From contig DDTF01000030.1 in the NCBI GenBank assembly GCA_002345965.1, positions 1 to 56,264 on the forward strand: a stretch of 56,264 nt of DNA, read 5' to 3'. Shown here one piece after another: positions 42,741-52,643 of this stretch. The stretch is from Flammeovirgaceae bacterium UBA2371. Its GTDB lineage: Bacteria; Bacteroidota; Bacteroidia; Cytophagales; Cyclobacteriaceae. A program made the position numbers and the translations under genes. The first letter of the stretch is position 1. Each line of letters starts with the position of its first letter. A model generated the notes under the pieces. It was given only the letters and a program-made list of their open reading frames with translations. It did not search any database and was not told where the DNA came from.

Positions 42741-43778
42741 TTATTTCCGTGTTAATATATGGTTTGTATTTACGCTTACTGACAATTGGTAAGCCCCTCC
42801 CGTTACATATCCCGAACGGCTGAATGCAAAATTAAAGTACTTGATTCTGGCCAGTGCTCCTATTGAAACACCAGAACCTCCTCCTGCGTTCTCCAACCTC
42901 AACTCTTTGTTTTTTAAAAAATTGTATCCCAATAGCAAGTTGACATTTTTATGCAGTAACACTTCACCACCAAAGGTAAGGTGACTCATTACTTTATCCA
43001 ATGTGGTTACTTGTTCATTTGTATTACCCCTCAAATCATATGGAACATTATAGTCGCTGAGCCTGTACGCTGTTGCTGAAAATCGAAAAGGCATGTGCTC
43101 AGGCTTGTAAGAAATACCAACCTGCACATCAAATGGAAGCTGCGATGTGCTGGTAGGTGAAAACTCGCTAAGTACGACTCCTAAATTTTTAATTACCAAT
43201 CCGATACTTAGATCCCTGGTAGGATGCACAAACGCACCTCCAATATCCACTGCCAAAGCGCTTGCCCTATACCCTGCCAAATTGGAAAAGATGGCTTTTA
43301 CATTTGCTCCGAAACGAAACAGACCTTCTTGATGTGATTTCCCCACAACAATGGTTGTCTCCCCAGAACTAAAAGTGCCCGTGGGCACACCCACTATATC
43401 GTACCCTTGAATGTCACCTAAACTCAAATGATTAATGCCAAAACTCATCACTCCTATTTTGCTAAAATTATGCTGATAGGCAAAGGTGGATAAACCTGTT
43501 TCCGCAAAATAGAAGAGATGGTTGGCAGAAGCCCAGCCACTCAGTGTATCTGACGTAAGTGCAGGATTATTCTGAAAAAAATCAATGCTGTAATCTGAGC
43601 GCGAAACGTTTAATCCTCCCAATCCTGATTGAATTGCATTAACTGGCAATTCAAGTGATGTGAATGTTTTGGAATCTGACTGCGCATAAGTGCCATGTAC
43701 TAAAAGTGTCACTATAGTTGCCATCATCCACTTTCTTGTGATTTGCTGTAAAGAATAGTAAAAGTGGCCTGACTTCAT
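42741..43778 (-). CDS. porQ: Type IX secretion system protein PorQ
   Basis: 345 residues with a signal peptide that may begin at Met18 (M-M-A-T-I-V-T-L-L-V-H-G-T-Y-A-Q). It is a 14-strand-like outer-membrane barrel of the PorQ family, part of the T9SS attachment complex that processes and anchors cargo. The G-L-G-G-L-N-V-S-R-S-D, N-N-P-A-L, D-I-G-G-A-F-V-H-P and L-P-F-D-V-Q-V-G-I-S-Y-K-P segments match the family as I recall it. It ends 1 base before hslU begins. This is a marker for a T9SS-bearing host. Confidence 0.87.
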   Translation of the reverse strand: MKSGHFYYSLQQITRKWMMATIVTLLVHGTYAQSDSKTFTSLELPVNAIQSGLGGLNVSRSDYSIDFFQNNPALTSDTLSGWASANHLFYFAETGLSTFAYQHNFSKIGVMSFGINHLSLGDIQGYDIVGVPTGTFSSGETTIVVGKSHQEGLFRFGANVKAIFSNLAGYRASALAVDIGGAFVHPTRDLSIGLVIKNLGVVLSEFSPTSTSQLPFDVQVGISYKPEHMPFRFSATAYRLSDYNVPYDLRGNTNEQVTTLDKVMSHLTFGGEVLLHKNVNLLLGYNFLKNKELRLENAGGGSGVSIGALARIKYFNFAFSRSGYVTGGAYQLSVSVNTNHILTRK

Positions 43779-43812
43779 TCACCAGCAAGTTAATAAGTAG
43801 GTATATGATTTC

Positions 43813-46278
43813 TTAGCTGGACTTATTTTCTGTGAATTCGAATTGAAGCGGATCTGCAACTTTTTCTTTCAATAGCGCAATCTTCAGTACATCATCTACA
43901 TTATCTACAAAATGGAATTTCAAACCACGGATGTAATGCTTTTCTATCTCATCTATATCGCGTTTGTTCTTTCCACTTAAAACAATCTCTTTGATGCCAC
44001 TTCTTTTAGCAGCCAGAATCTTTTCTTTGATCCCTCCTACTGGAAGTACTTTGCCGCGAAGGGTTATTTCCCCTGTCATAGCTAGCTTGGCCTTGACTTT
44101 GCGTTGCGTGAATATGGAAGCCAACGAAGTCAACATCGTAATGCCAGCAGAAGGGCCATCTTTAGGAATAGCACCAGCAGGTACGTGTACATGCAAATCG
44201 TACTGTTGAAAAGCACGGTGATCGATCTTCAAATCAGCTGCCCTGGACTTCAAATATGACAAAGCCGCTACCGCTGACTCCTTCATCACATCTCCCAGTT
44301 GGCCTGAAAGTGTAAGCACACCCTTTCCGCGGCTAAGGCTTGATTCAACAAACAAGATGTCTCCACCTACCTGTGTCCAGGCAAGGCCTGTTACCACACC
44401 TGCAGTCTCATTGTCCTGATACAGTTCTTCATCAAAAATCTCAGCTCCCAATACCTTTACCACATAATCAGCAGTAATCGACTTGGGTACTTCTTCCTCC
44501 ATTGCTACCGACTTGGCCACATGTCTCACTACGGAGCCGATCTTTCGCTCCAGATTTCTCACACCCGATTCGCGTGTGTATGCTTCAATTATTTTCTTGA
44601 TGGCCTCCGCTTCAAATTTAATCTTGTGGTTTTTCAATCCATGTTCATCCAGCTGCTTAGGCACAAGATGTCTTTTGGCAATTTGCTCTTTCTCTTCAAC
44701 AGTGTAACCTGTAAGGTCGATTACTTCCATACGATCGCGTAAAGCGGGATGGATGGTCTCCAACGAGTTGGCTGTAGCAATAAACAGTACTTTAGAAAGA
44801 TCGTAATCTACTTCCAGATAATTGTCTGCAAATGAATTGTTCTGCTCAGGATCCAATACCTCCAACAGTGCAGAAGAGGGATCTCCCCTGAAGTCTGAAC
44901 GCACCTTGTCAATTTCATCAAGTATAAATACCGGATTCGAGGATTTGGCCTTTTTAATATTCTGCACAATCTTACCAGGCATGGCACCTACATAAGTCTT
45001 GCGATGTCCACGTATCTCTGCTTCATCATGTACACCCCCCAGCGACATACGGGTGTAGTTGCGCTGTAAAGATTTCGCAATGGATTTTCCCAATGAAGTT
45101 TTACCTACTCCCGGAGGCCCATGCAAACACAAGATAGGCCCCTTCATATCCTGCTTAAGCTTAAGCACAGCCAGGTATTCAAGAATTCTGTTCTTTACTT
45201 TTGTGAGGCCATAGTGATCTTTATCAAGAATTCGCTTGGCGCGTTTCAGATCAAAATCATCCTCAGTGTATTCTCCCCAAGGAAGATCCAGCATGAACTC
45301 CACATAATTCATAGCAACCGGAAACTCTGCTGCCTGAGGATTAATACGTTGCAACTTATCTAACTCCTTATTGAAATGCTCCGCAATCTCTTTGGTCCAC
45401 TTTTTCTCTTTTCCGCGAGCACGTAGCTTTTCTACTTCTTTGTCAGGACCATCAAAACCTAACTCATCCTGTAATACTCTTATTTGCTGACGCAGAAAAT
45501 AATCGCGCTGTTGTTGATCAATATCTGTATGTACTTTCTTTTGGATTTCATACTTGATCTCCAACATTTGAATTTCCTTCAGCATGTATTTCAGCAACAG
45601 TGTACCCCTGTCTAAAATATTACTGGTTTCAAGTATCTTTTGCTTCTCACTTACTTCCACATTGAGATTGGAGGAAAGGAAGTGAATTAAAAAAGAAGTA
45701 CTATGAATGTTGTCAAGCGCCACCTGGGCTTCTTGCGGAATTTCAGGGTTAAGTTTTAGAATTTTTGAAGCCGCATCCTGTAAGGATTGCACCAGGGCTT
45801 TCACTTCATGTCCTTTCTTTTCCGATTTACTATCAGCGAGGAGTTCAACCTTTGCTGTGAGATAAGGATCTTCGTTGAGAAATTCTTTTACAGAAAATCT
45901 GTTCTTACCCTGAATGATGATGGTTGTATTCCCATCAGGCAGCACCAGCATTTTAATAATTCTGGCAATTGTACCAAATCGATATAGATCTTCAGCACTC
46001 GGGTCCTCTGCATTTTTAGTTTTCTGAGCGATCACCCCAACAATGCGGTTGCCCTGGTAAGCTTTCTTAATCAGCCTTATTGACTTTTGACGTGTTACCG
46101 TGATGGGTATTACCACACCGGGGAAGAGAACCGTATTTTTAATGGGAAGGATGGATAACTCCTCTGGCAGATCCTCAGGTTTAAGATCAGACTCCTGCTC
46201 GGGGTTGATCATTTGTATCAGGTCTTCAGAATCGTCTTGCACAATTGGTGCTATTTCAAGAGTTTTAAACATAGGCAT
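43813..46278 (-). CDS. lon: ATP-dependent protease Lon
   Basis: 821 residues from the ATG at 46278 (another at 46272; the longer frame begins with TTG at 46317). It degrades misfolded and regulatory proteins in the cytosol. N-terminal substrate domain (L-S-I-L-P-I-K-N-T-V-L-F-P-G), AAA+ module with Walker A G-P-P-G-V-G-K-T-S and V-F-I-L-D-E-I-D-K, and the protease domain with K-D-G-P-S-A-G-I-T-M (catalytic Ser) and a downstream Lys of the dyad. Two palindromes overlap its upstream region, shared with the divergent OmpA/PD40 gene. Confidence 0.98.
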   Translation of the reverse strand: MPMFKTLEIAPIVQDDSEDLIQMINPEQESDLKPEDLPEELSILPIKNTVLFPGVVIPITVTRQKSIRLIKKAYQGNRIVGVIAQKTKNAEDPSAEDLYRFGTIARIIKMLVLPDGNTTIIIQGKNRFSVKEFLNEDPYLTAKVELLADSKSEKKGHEVKALVQSLQDAASKILKLNPEIPQEAQVALDNIHSTSFLIHFLSSNLNVEVSEKQKILETSNILDRGTLLLKYMLKEIQMLEIKYEIQKKVHTDIDQQQRDYFLRQQIRVLQDELGFDGPDKEVEKLRARGKEKKWTKEIAEHFNKELDKLQRINPQAAEFPVAMNYVEFMLDLPWGEYTEDDFDLKRAKRILDKDHYGLTKVKNRILEYLAVLKLKQDMKGPILCLHGPPGVGKTSLGKSIAKSLQRNYTRMSLGGVHDEAEIRGHRKTYVGAMPGKIVQNIKKAKSSNPVFILDEIDKVRSDFRGDPSSALLEVLDPEQNNSFADNYLEVDYDLSKVLFIATANSLETIHPALRDRMEVIDLTGYTVEEKEQIAKRHLVPKQLDEHGLKNHKIKFEAEAIKKIIEAYTRESGVRNLERKIGSVVRHVAKSVAMEEEVPKSITADYVVKVLGAEIFDEELYQDNETAGVVTGLAWTQVGGDILFVESSLSRGKGVLTLSGQLGDVMKESAVAALSYLKSRAADLKIDHRAFQQYDLHVHVPAGAIPKDGPSAGITMLTSLASIFTQRKVKAKLAMTGEITLRGKVLPVGGIKEKILAAKRSGIKEIVLSGKNKRDIDEIEKHYIRGLKFHFVDNVDDVLKIALLKEKVADPLQFEFTENKSS

Positions 46279-46283
46279 ACAAC

Positions 46284-46318
46284 GTGTCAATTTGACACAT
46301 AATTGACTAGTAGTCAAT
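46284..46318. promoter_or_regulatory. Two adjacent perfect palindromes between lon and the OmpA/PD40 gene
   Basis: GTGTCAATTTGACAC (46284-46298) and ATTGACTAGTAGTCAAT (46302-46318) are both perfect palindromes, centres 19 bases apart (about two helical turns). They share the pentamer GTCAA/TTGAC, and a further TAGTCAAT half-site lies at 46341-46348. Their position just upstream of lon suggests an operator. Confidence 0.6.
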
Positions 46319-46429
46319 AATTTTTATTTGAAGCATTGTATAGTCAATAGCAATGCCAAAACCGTTATAGATGAAGTAAATTTGTTAAACTTAAGGTTTT
46401 AGACCCTGCTAAATGTGGCCTGCATAAGT

Positions 46430-48403
46430 GTGAAAAAGTCCTTTATCATAGCCTTACCGGTAATTCTGGTGTTTATTTGTTTTGAGGGAAAAGCTCAAAA
46501 AGGGCCCAAAAAACTAAAAAATGCAGGTGTTGTCGCCCTTAATGACTCCATTACAGATTACAGTCAGTCTGACATATTCGACTTCCCAAATGTCAATTCA
46601 AAAGTATTCTTTTCAGACGCTAAAGCCCTTCAACTGATTCAGCGGTATGACAATGCCGGTCTGGATGATCAATTATATGTAGCGCTCAGAAAGTACGTCA
46701 AAAATTTTGGCGTAGAAAACTTCAGTAAAAATGTTCCTTTATTATGGAAACTGGCCAAGTTATCTGAATCATATGGCCCTCCCGGAGAGGCCATTCTGAT
46801 TTACAAACTCATCCTTAAGCACCATCAGCAAGGCATTAATATCAATGAATTGTTTCATGTTTATGACTCCATCGAAACTGATAAAAAAGAATTTTATGTA
46901 CCGCTCGACTATTACTATCAGTTGGTGGACTTAAGGAAAGAAATTGATACACTGCGACCTCCGCAATCTGTTCTTATCAATATGGGTGACGATATTAATT
47001 CCCTCAAGGAGGATTACGGTCCCACCATCGGCAATGTTGATAACATCCTCCTCTTTACCTCGAAGCGCAATCTGCACTATGCTGCCGGAGAAAAAATAAT
47101 CAACGAGGATCTTTTTTTTAGTCTCACCATGCCGGGTGGTTATTGGGGCAAAGCACAAGAGTTTACAACTATCAACACCAGTTACAATGAAGGTTCAGCA
47201 TGTCTGAGTAAGGATGGCAAGTTTCTATACTTCTCGAGGTGCAATGCCCCCGGTTCATTGGGCAATTGCGATCTTTACGTAAGTGAACTTGGTGCTGACA
47301 GTATATGGACAGCCAGCAAAAACCTTGGCGGTAAAGTGAACAGCACGGGATGGGATTCTCACCCAAGTCTTACGCGTTCTGGCGACACATTGTACTTCGC
47401 TTCCAATCGGGCAGGAGGTTTTGGTTTATCCGATATTTACTACAGCGTGAAAGACAAAGAAGGCAATTGGCAACAGGCAAAAAATGCTGGTCCTATTATC
47501 AACACACGCAACAGTGAGGTGAGTCCATTTCTTCACCACAAATTCAATGTGCTTTATTTTAGCTCCAATGGCCATCCCCTCAATTTCGGGGAGTTCGATA
47601 TTTATAAATCCTATTCAAGAAATGGCCAATGGATGGAGCCCCGCAATATTGGCCCTCTAGTGAATGGCGCAGGAAGCGAATACTACTTCACCATCGATTC
47701 AGAATCCAAATCGCTTTATTATGCGAGGTCAGTTGAAGAAGACCTTAACAACCTTGATCTCTATTCATTTCCAGTACCCATGGGAGCACAACCAGAAGCC
47801 AATATAGCCTTAAGGGGGTCACTAAAAAGCAGTCAAACCGGAGAGCCACTCAAAGGCATTGTTTCTATTATTGATTTGGATGAGGGAGTAGAAGTAGCTC
47901 CAAAATACCTCAGAGAGGATGGTACATTCAATTTTGAATTGATTAATAGAAGAAATTACCTACTCATTATCCAGGGAGATGATTTTTTTAGGATTGAAGA
48001 ACTTTTTTTTCTGGATGGTGAACTTCAAATGGATAGAGAAGCAGACCCCATTGAAAGTAAAATTGCCTTTGAATCATTGGAGTTTGAAAATGGAAAAGCC
48101 AATATTCTTCCTGCCATGCACCGCGATCTCGATAAAATTGCCAACTTTCTAATCGACCATCCAGGACTAAGCCTTAGAATATCAGGCCATACTGATTCTG
48201 CTGGAAGAGAAGAAGCCAACCTGAAACTATCACAGGATCGTGCAGACGCCATCAAGCGCTATCTTCACGAAGCCTTTGAAATTGAGACTACTCGAATTGA
48301 CGCCATTGGTTATGGCAGCTCAAAGCCAATTGTTGAAGAGCTGACGGATAAGGACCGGCAACTCAACCGGAGGGTAGAGTTCGAAATTTATAAAAACGAA
48401 TGA
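46430..48403 (+). CDS. OmpA-family protein with PD40 beta-propeller repeats
   Basis: 657 residues from a GTG at 46430, which gives a clean signal peptide (V-K-K-S-F-I-I-A-L-P-V ... E-G-K-A-Q); a GTG at 46415 is the alternative. A helical N-terminal part (TPR-like) is followed by WD40/PD40-type repeats (K-D-G-K-F-L-Y-F-S-R, D-T-L-Y-F-A-S-N-R-A-G-G-F-G-L-S-D-I-Y), a carboxypeptidase-regulatory-like beta domain, and a C-terminal OmpA domain with I-S-G-H-T-D-S-A-G and N-R-R-V-E-F, which binds peptidoglycan. The layout is like PorE-type T9SS-associated or other cell-wall-anchored proteins. A TAAATTTG at 46377-46384 may be its -7 box. Confidence 0.88.
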   Translation: MKKSFIIALPVILVFICFEGKAQKGPKKLKNAGVVALNDSITDYSQSDIFDFPNVNSKVFFSDAKALQLIQRYDNAGLDDQLYVALRKYVKNFGVENFSKNVPLLWKLAKLSESYGPPGEAILIYKLILKHHQQGININELFHVYDSIETDKKEFYVPLDYYYQLVDLRKEIDTLRPPQSVLINMGDDINSLKEDYGPTIGNVDNILLFTSKRNLHYAAGEKIINEDLFFSLTMPGGYWGKAQEFTTINTSYNEGSACLSKDGKFLYFSRCNAPGSLGNCDLYVSELGADSIWTASKNLGGKVNSTGWDSHPSLTRSGDTLYFASNRAGGFGLSDIYYSVKDKEGNWQQAKNAGPIINTRNSEVSPFLHHKFNVLYFSSNGHPLNFGEFDIYKSYSRNGQWMEPRNIGPLVNGAGSEYYFTIDSESKSLYYARSVEEDLNNLDLYSFPVPMGAQPEANIALRGSLKSSQTGEPLKGIVSIIDLDEGVEVAPKYLREDGTFNFELINRRNYLLIIQGDDFFRIEELFFLDGELQMDREADPIESKIAFESLEFENGKANILPAMHRDLDKIANFLIDHPGLSLRISGHTDSAGREEANLKLSQDRADAIKRYLHEAFEIETTRIDAIGYGSSKPIVEELTDKDRQLNRRVEFEIYKNE

Positions 48404-48408
48404 GTACC

Positions 48409-49806
48409 TCAGGAAAATAGCTTGGCAATGTCGTTGTAGAATACGAATACCATTAGCACCAGCAGCATAGCCATACCTATCTTTAAAGCCGTTTCAAAGA
48501 ATTTTTCCGAAGGCTCACGTCCACTTACCATTTCATAGAGTAAGAACACAACATATCCTCCATCCAATGCTGGTATTGGCAACAGGTTCATGAATGCAAG
48601 CACCATGGAAAGCAATCCTGTCATTCTCCAAAAACGCTCCCAGTCCCAATCAGTACCAAAAGCCTGCGCCATACCGATAGGTCCTGCCAAGGATTTTTGA
48701 AAGGAAATGTCGCCTGAGAAAATTTTCTTAAAGGCTTTCAATTGCAAAAAGATTACCCCAAAAGCACGCTCTGTTCCTAAACCAATTGACTCTCCGATTC
48801 CATAGTTTACATAAGCCAATTGATCTTTGTCCAATGCTTGTGGGAGAAATCCGATTACATCATATCCTTTAAAGCTCTCTGTAAAGGTGAGAATGGAAGC
48901 ATCCCGCTGAATCTTGAATGAAATAGAATCACGAGGGCCAGCTTTTACAATGGACATCACTTCGTCCTGATAGGTAACTGGTTTTCCATCTACTTCCAGA
49001 AATTTATCTCCTGGTTTCAGTCCAACTTTGTTACTGATACTCTCCTTCTCTACTGTAGTGCTATCATTGACCTTATAGGGCGCTACTTTAGAAATGCGGC
49101 CTACCACAGCAGGAATACGAGGAATAAGAAAATTTGATGCCGCTTCTTTGCTGTTAAAGTTTTCAATAAAGTTGGAGGGAATATCAATTCTTACCTCCTG
49201 GCCATCTCTCAACACTGTATAGTAAGAATCCTGAGACAGGAGTACATCAGGTTTAATTACCTCCTGAAAATCCGCAAAATCATTACCATTGATCTTTACA
49301 ATTTTATCACCAGTCTTAAATCCAATCTGCTCTCCCAATTCCAGGGCCTGAATACCACCATTGTTGTTGATGAAATCCTTTGGAATATAAGTATCGCCTA
49401 GAAAGTACGTGAGACCAACAAATATTAAAACTCCTGTAATCACATTCACAATGATTCCACCCAACATTACGATCAATCTTTGCCATGCTGGTTTTGCGCG
49501 AAATTCCCATGGCTGAGGCGCTTGCTTCATTTGTTCCTTGTCCATGCTTTCATCCACCATGCCAGCTATTTTTACATAGCCTCCCAGCGGAAACCAGCCT
49601 ATTCCAAACTCTGTGTCTCCCTTTTTGTACTTGAACAAAGAGAAATTGAGCACATTGGCCATCGGAAAAAGAAAGTCAAAGAACAAATAGAACTTCTCTA
49701 CCCTGATATTAAACATGCGGGCTGTGATATAATGCCCCCACTCATGTACCGCTATTAAAATTGAAAGGCTCAGCAGTAGCTGGGCCGTCATAATCATTCC
49801 TTCCAT
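48409..49806 (-). CDS. rseP: Site-2 protease RseP (RIP metalloprotease)
   Basis: 465 residues. An intramembrane zinc protease that cleaves anti-sigma factors and signal peptides. The H-E-W-G-H motif (A-V-H-E-W-G-H-Y-I) lies in the first helix, two PDZ-like domains occupy the centre, and the L-P-I-P-A-L-D-G-G motif with the third ligand Asp lies near the C-terminus. It starts 24 bases after the dxr stop; dxr-rseP is a common order. Confidence 0.96.
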   Translation of the reverse strand: MEGMIMTAQLLLSLSILIAVHEWGHYITARMFNIRVEKFYLFFDFLFPMANVLNFSLFKYKKGDTEFGIGWFPLGGYVKIAGMVDESMDKEQMKQAPQPWEFRAKPAWQRLIVMLGGIIVNVITGVLIFVGLTYFLGDTYIPKDFINNNGGIQALELGEQIGFKTGDKIVKINGNDFADFQEVIKPDVLLSQDSYYTVLRDGQEVRIDIPSNFIENFNSKEAASNFLIPRIPAVVGRISKVAPYKVNDSTTVEKESISNKVGLKPGDKFLEVDGKPVTYQDEVMSIVKAGPRDSISFKIQRDASILTFTESFKGYDVIGFLPQALDKDQLAYVNYGIGESIGLGTERAFGVIFLQLKAFKKIFSGDISFQKSLAGPIGMAQAFGTDWDWERFWRMTGLLSMVLAFMNLLPIPALDGGYVVFLLYEMVSGREPSEKFFETALKIGMAMLLVLMVFVFYNDIAKLFS

Positions 49807-49830
49807 GCTCTATTTCTTTGCTTACATTTA

Positions 49831-50988
49831 TTATCTAATACATTCCGCGGCTCTTATTCTAGTTTCGCGGTCCGTGGCCACATAATCCTCATAACCGGGA
49901 TTAGCCACAAAGCTCGTTTTGGCCATGCAATTCGCCACAATATCCGACATCTCTAAAAAACCCACTTTGTCCTTTAAAAATTCCTCCACAGCCACCTCAT
50001 TGGCTGCATTGAGTACGCAAGGCATGTTACCGCCCCTTTTGAGTGCCTCAAAAGCCAGTGCAAGATTACGAAAAGTTTCCGTATCGGGCTGTTCAAATGT
50101 AAGAGAGGGGTATTTGGTGAAGTCAAATCGCTCAAAATCAGTCTTAAGACGTTCCGGATAGGTCATGGCAAATTGAATCGGTAAACGCATATCAGGCAAA
50201 CCAAGTTGTGCTTTTATGGAGCCATCCTGAAATTGCACCAAAGAATGAACAATGGATTGCGGGTGTACCACTACTTCAACTTCCTCAGGTTTCAAGCCGA
50301 ATAACCATTTTGCCTCAATAACTTCCAGTCCCTTATTCATTAGCGTGGCTGAGTCGATGGTCACCTTTGCCCCCATGGTCCAATTGGGGTGTTTCAATGC
50401 CTGAGCCTTAGTCACATTAACCAATTCGTCACGCTTTTTGCCTCGAAAAGGACCTCCGGAGGCCGTGAGAATAATTTTTTCAATCTTGTTTTCAAACTCT
50501 CCAACGATGCATTGAAAAATGGCTGAGTGTTCAGAGTCTACAGGATAAATGTTTACCCCTTTTTCTCTTGCCATTGAGGTGACCAGTTCGCCAGCCACCA
50601 CAAGTGTTTCTTTGTTCGCCAGCGCTATAGGTTTTCCTGCTTCTATGGCTTTGATCGTAGGTAACAACCCTGAGTAACCCACTAAAGCTGTCAACACCAA
50701 ATCAACACTGTCCATTTGTGATACCGATGCCAACGCCCGCTCACCCGCAAACACTTTGATGTGGTGGGGATCGAGTGCTTCGAACACTTTGTCATACAAC
50801 AACTCATTGACAATGACCACCACATTGGGTTTAAATTTTATAGACTGCTGGATAAGCAAGTCAGCGTTATTTTGCGCTGTCAGTACTTCTACTTCAAAGT
50901 AATCAGGATGTGCGGCAATCACTTCCAGGGCCTGTGTGCCAATACTACCGGTAGATCCCAGAATGGCGATATGTTTTTTTTCTTTCAA
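49831..50988 (-). CDS. dxr: 1-deoxy-D-xylulose 5-phosphate reductoisomerase
   Basis: 385 residues from a TTG at 50988; no in-frame ATG exists near it. The second enzyme of the MEP pathway, reducing and rearranging DXP to MEP with NADPH. The Rossmann motif I-L-G-S-T-G-S-I-G-T-Q, the metal site V-D-S-E-H-S-A-I-F-Q-C and A-S-G-G-P-F-R are present. It lies between the GH3 gene (7-base gap) and rseP. Confidence 0.97.
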   Translation of the reverse strand: MKEKKHIAILGSTGSIGTQALEVIAAHPDYFEVEVLTAQNNADLLIQQSIKFKPNVVVIVNELLYDKVFEALDPHHIKVFAGERALASVSQMDSVDLVLTALVGYSGLLPTIKAIEAGKPIALANKETLVVAGELVTSMAREKGVNIYPVDSEHSAIFQCIVGEFENKIEKIILTASGGPFRGKKRDELVNVTKAQALKHPNWTMGAKVTIDSATLMNKGLEVIEAKWLFGLKPEEVEVVVHPQSIVHSLVQFQDGSIKAQLGLPDMRLPIQFAMTYPERLKTDFERFDFTKYPSLTFEQPDTETFRNLALAFEALKRGGNMPCVLNAANEVAVEEFLKDKVGFLEMSDIVANCMAKTSFVANPGYEDYVATDRETRIRAAECIR

Positions 50989-50995
50989 AGTTGGG

Positions 50996-52495
50996 TCATT
51001 GTGATTTAAACCGAATCAATTCATCTGCTATCTTCCTGTCATTGGACAAGCGTGGCACTTTATTCTGCCCTCCCAGCTTACCCTGAGATTTCATGTATTC
51101 AATAAATGCATTGCGCTTCAAAGAGGTGATTTTGAGTGATCTCAGAATATTGCCAGTGATCAGATCATCATAATAAACATTCAGTTTCCGTAAGTGTTCA
51201 TCCAGTTTCAACGAAAATGCTTGAAGGTCTGTCGGTGGATTTGAAAACTCGACCAGCCATTCATGGTGAGGCAATCCCTCCGAAGGTGTCACCTGAGGAG
51301 CAACAGTAAATTCTGCTAAATTCACTTCTCTGAACTGTTCCATGGTGGCCTTCATCGCCTTCTCTACTTCTTCTCCTATCACATGTTCCCCAAATGCCGA
51401 AATAAAGTGCTTGATCCTTCCGCTTACAATAATCCGATAGGGATCCTTTGAAACAAACTTTATGGTATCACCAATACTATAACCCCACAATCCGGCATTG
51501 CTATTGATGATTAAAGCATAATTTTTCCCAAGCTCCACCTCATCAATTGATATCCTGGAAGGATGTTCATTGAAATACTCTTCGGCCGGAATAAACTCAT
51601 AAAAAATACCTGAATTCAAAAGCATTAGCATGCCTTCTTCATGTTGAGAATCCTGATAAGCGATAAATCCCTCTGAAGCTGGATACAATTCGATAGAATC
51701 TATTTTCTTTCCAATGGATTCAAATAGCTTGTTACGATACGGTTCAAAGTTAACCCCTCCATAAACGAACAATGAAAAATCGGGAAATACATCTTTGATG
51801 TGCTTACCCGTTCTGGCCTGAATCTTATCAAAATACATTTGCACCCAGGGTGGAATACCTGAGATGAGTGTCATTGGCTGATCTATTGTTTCATCAATGA
51901 TCTTATCCAACTTCTCCTCCCAATCTTCAATACAATTGGTAGTGTATGACGGCAATTGATTGCCCCTGAGATAAGCAGGCACGTGGTGGTTTACAATTCC
52001 TGACAGTCGACCTGTATTAATCCCTCCCTTTTGCGCCAATTCAGGACTTCCCGATAAAAATATAAGTTTGCCATCCAAAAATTTTGATCTGCCTGATTCA
52101 TGGACATAGCTGAGTAGTGCGTTTCGAGCACTATTAATGTGATTGGGTATCGAATCTTTTGTAACTGGAATGTATTTGGTGCCCGATGTCGTGCCCGATG
52201 TTTTAGATAAATAAGCCGGCTTTCCAGGCCATAGGATATCGGGCTTTCCTTCCACCACCTGATCGATGTAGGGCTTTAATGCCTCATAGTCTTTAACGGG
52301 AACACTTTTCTTAAAGTCCTCGTAGGTTTTTAATTCATGGAAGCCGTGATCCTTTCCAAATTGTGTACTTGCCGCCTTTGCAATTATGCCCTGTCTTGTC
52401 CGCTCCTGATAGAGAGCGGGCTGTGATGACCAGGTAATGGTCTCTTTGGCTATCATGGAGGCAAATGGCCTGGCTAAAAATGATCTGATTCCCAT
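50996..52495 (-). CDS. GH3 auxin-responsive promoter family acyl-adenylate/amide synthetase
   Basis: 499 residues from the ATG at 52495 (family members begin M-G-I-R-S-F-L); an upstream ATG at 52543 would add 16 hydrophobic residues. The ATP-binding P-loop is L-S-K-T-S-G-T-T-S-G-T-K-Y-I-P-V-T, and Y-P-A-S-E-G-F-I-A-Y and Y-S-I-G-D-T-I-K-F are conserved. Plant GH3 enzymes conjugate acyl acids to amino acids; the substrate of the bacterial group is not known. It precedes dxr by 7 bases. Confidence 0.92.
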   Translation of the reverse strand: MGIRSFLARPFASMIAKETITWSSQPALYQERTRQGIIAKAASTQFGKDHGFHELKTYEDFKKSVPVKDYEALKPYIDQVVEGKPDILWPGKPAYLSKTSGTTSGTKYIPVTKDSIPNHINSARNALLSYVHESGRSKFLDGKLIFLSGSPELAQKGGINTGRLSGIVNHHVPAYLRGNQLPSYTTNCIEDWEEKLDKIIDETIDQPMTLISGIPPWVQMYFDKIQARTGKHIKDVFPDFSLFVYGGVNFEPYRNKLFESIGKKIDSIELYPASEGFIAYQDSQHEEGMLMLLNSGIFYEFIPAEEYFNEHPSRISIDEVELGKNYALIINSNAGLWGYSIGDTIKFVSKDPYRIIVSGRIKHFISAFGEHVIGEEVEKAMKATMEQFREVNLAEFTVAPQVTPSEGLPHHEWLVEFSNPPTDLQAFSLKLDEHLRKLNVYYDDLITGNILRSLKITSLKRNAFIEYMKSQGKLGGQNKVPRLSNDRKIADELIRFKSQ

Positions 52496-52569
52496 AAACC
52501 GTAAAAGTAGAAAAATTGAGCAGACCATTTGGATAGCTGACATTTCTTCAGGCGAGGAAAGTTTGGGAT

Positions 52570-52577
52570 TATATTTG
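52570..52577 (+). promoter_or_regulatory. Possible -7 box of htrA
   Basis: TATATTTG fits TAnnTTTG, 66 bases before the ATG. The -33 region shows only TTTC. Confidence 0.4.
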
Positions 52578-52643
52578 CTATAGAAGCAGTTTGTGCCGAA
52601 ACTTCAATCGGCATGGTAGCGTTGTAAGTTTTAAAGATGGGAT

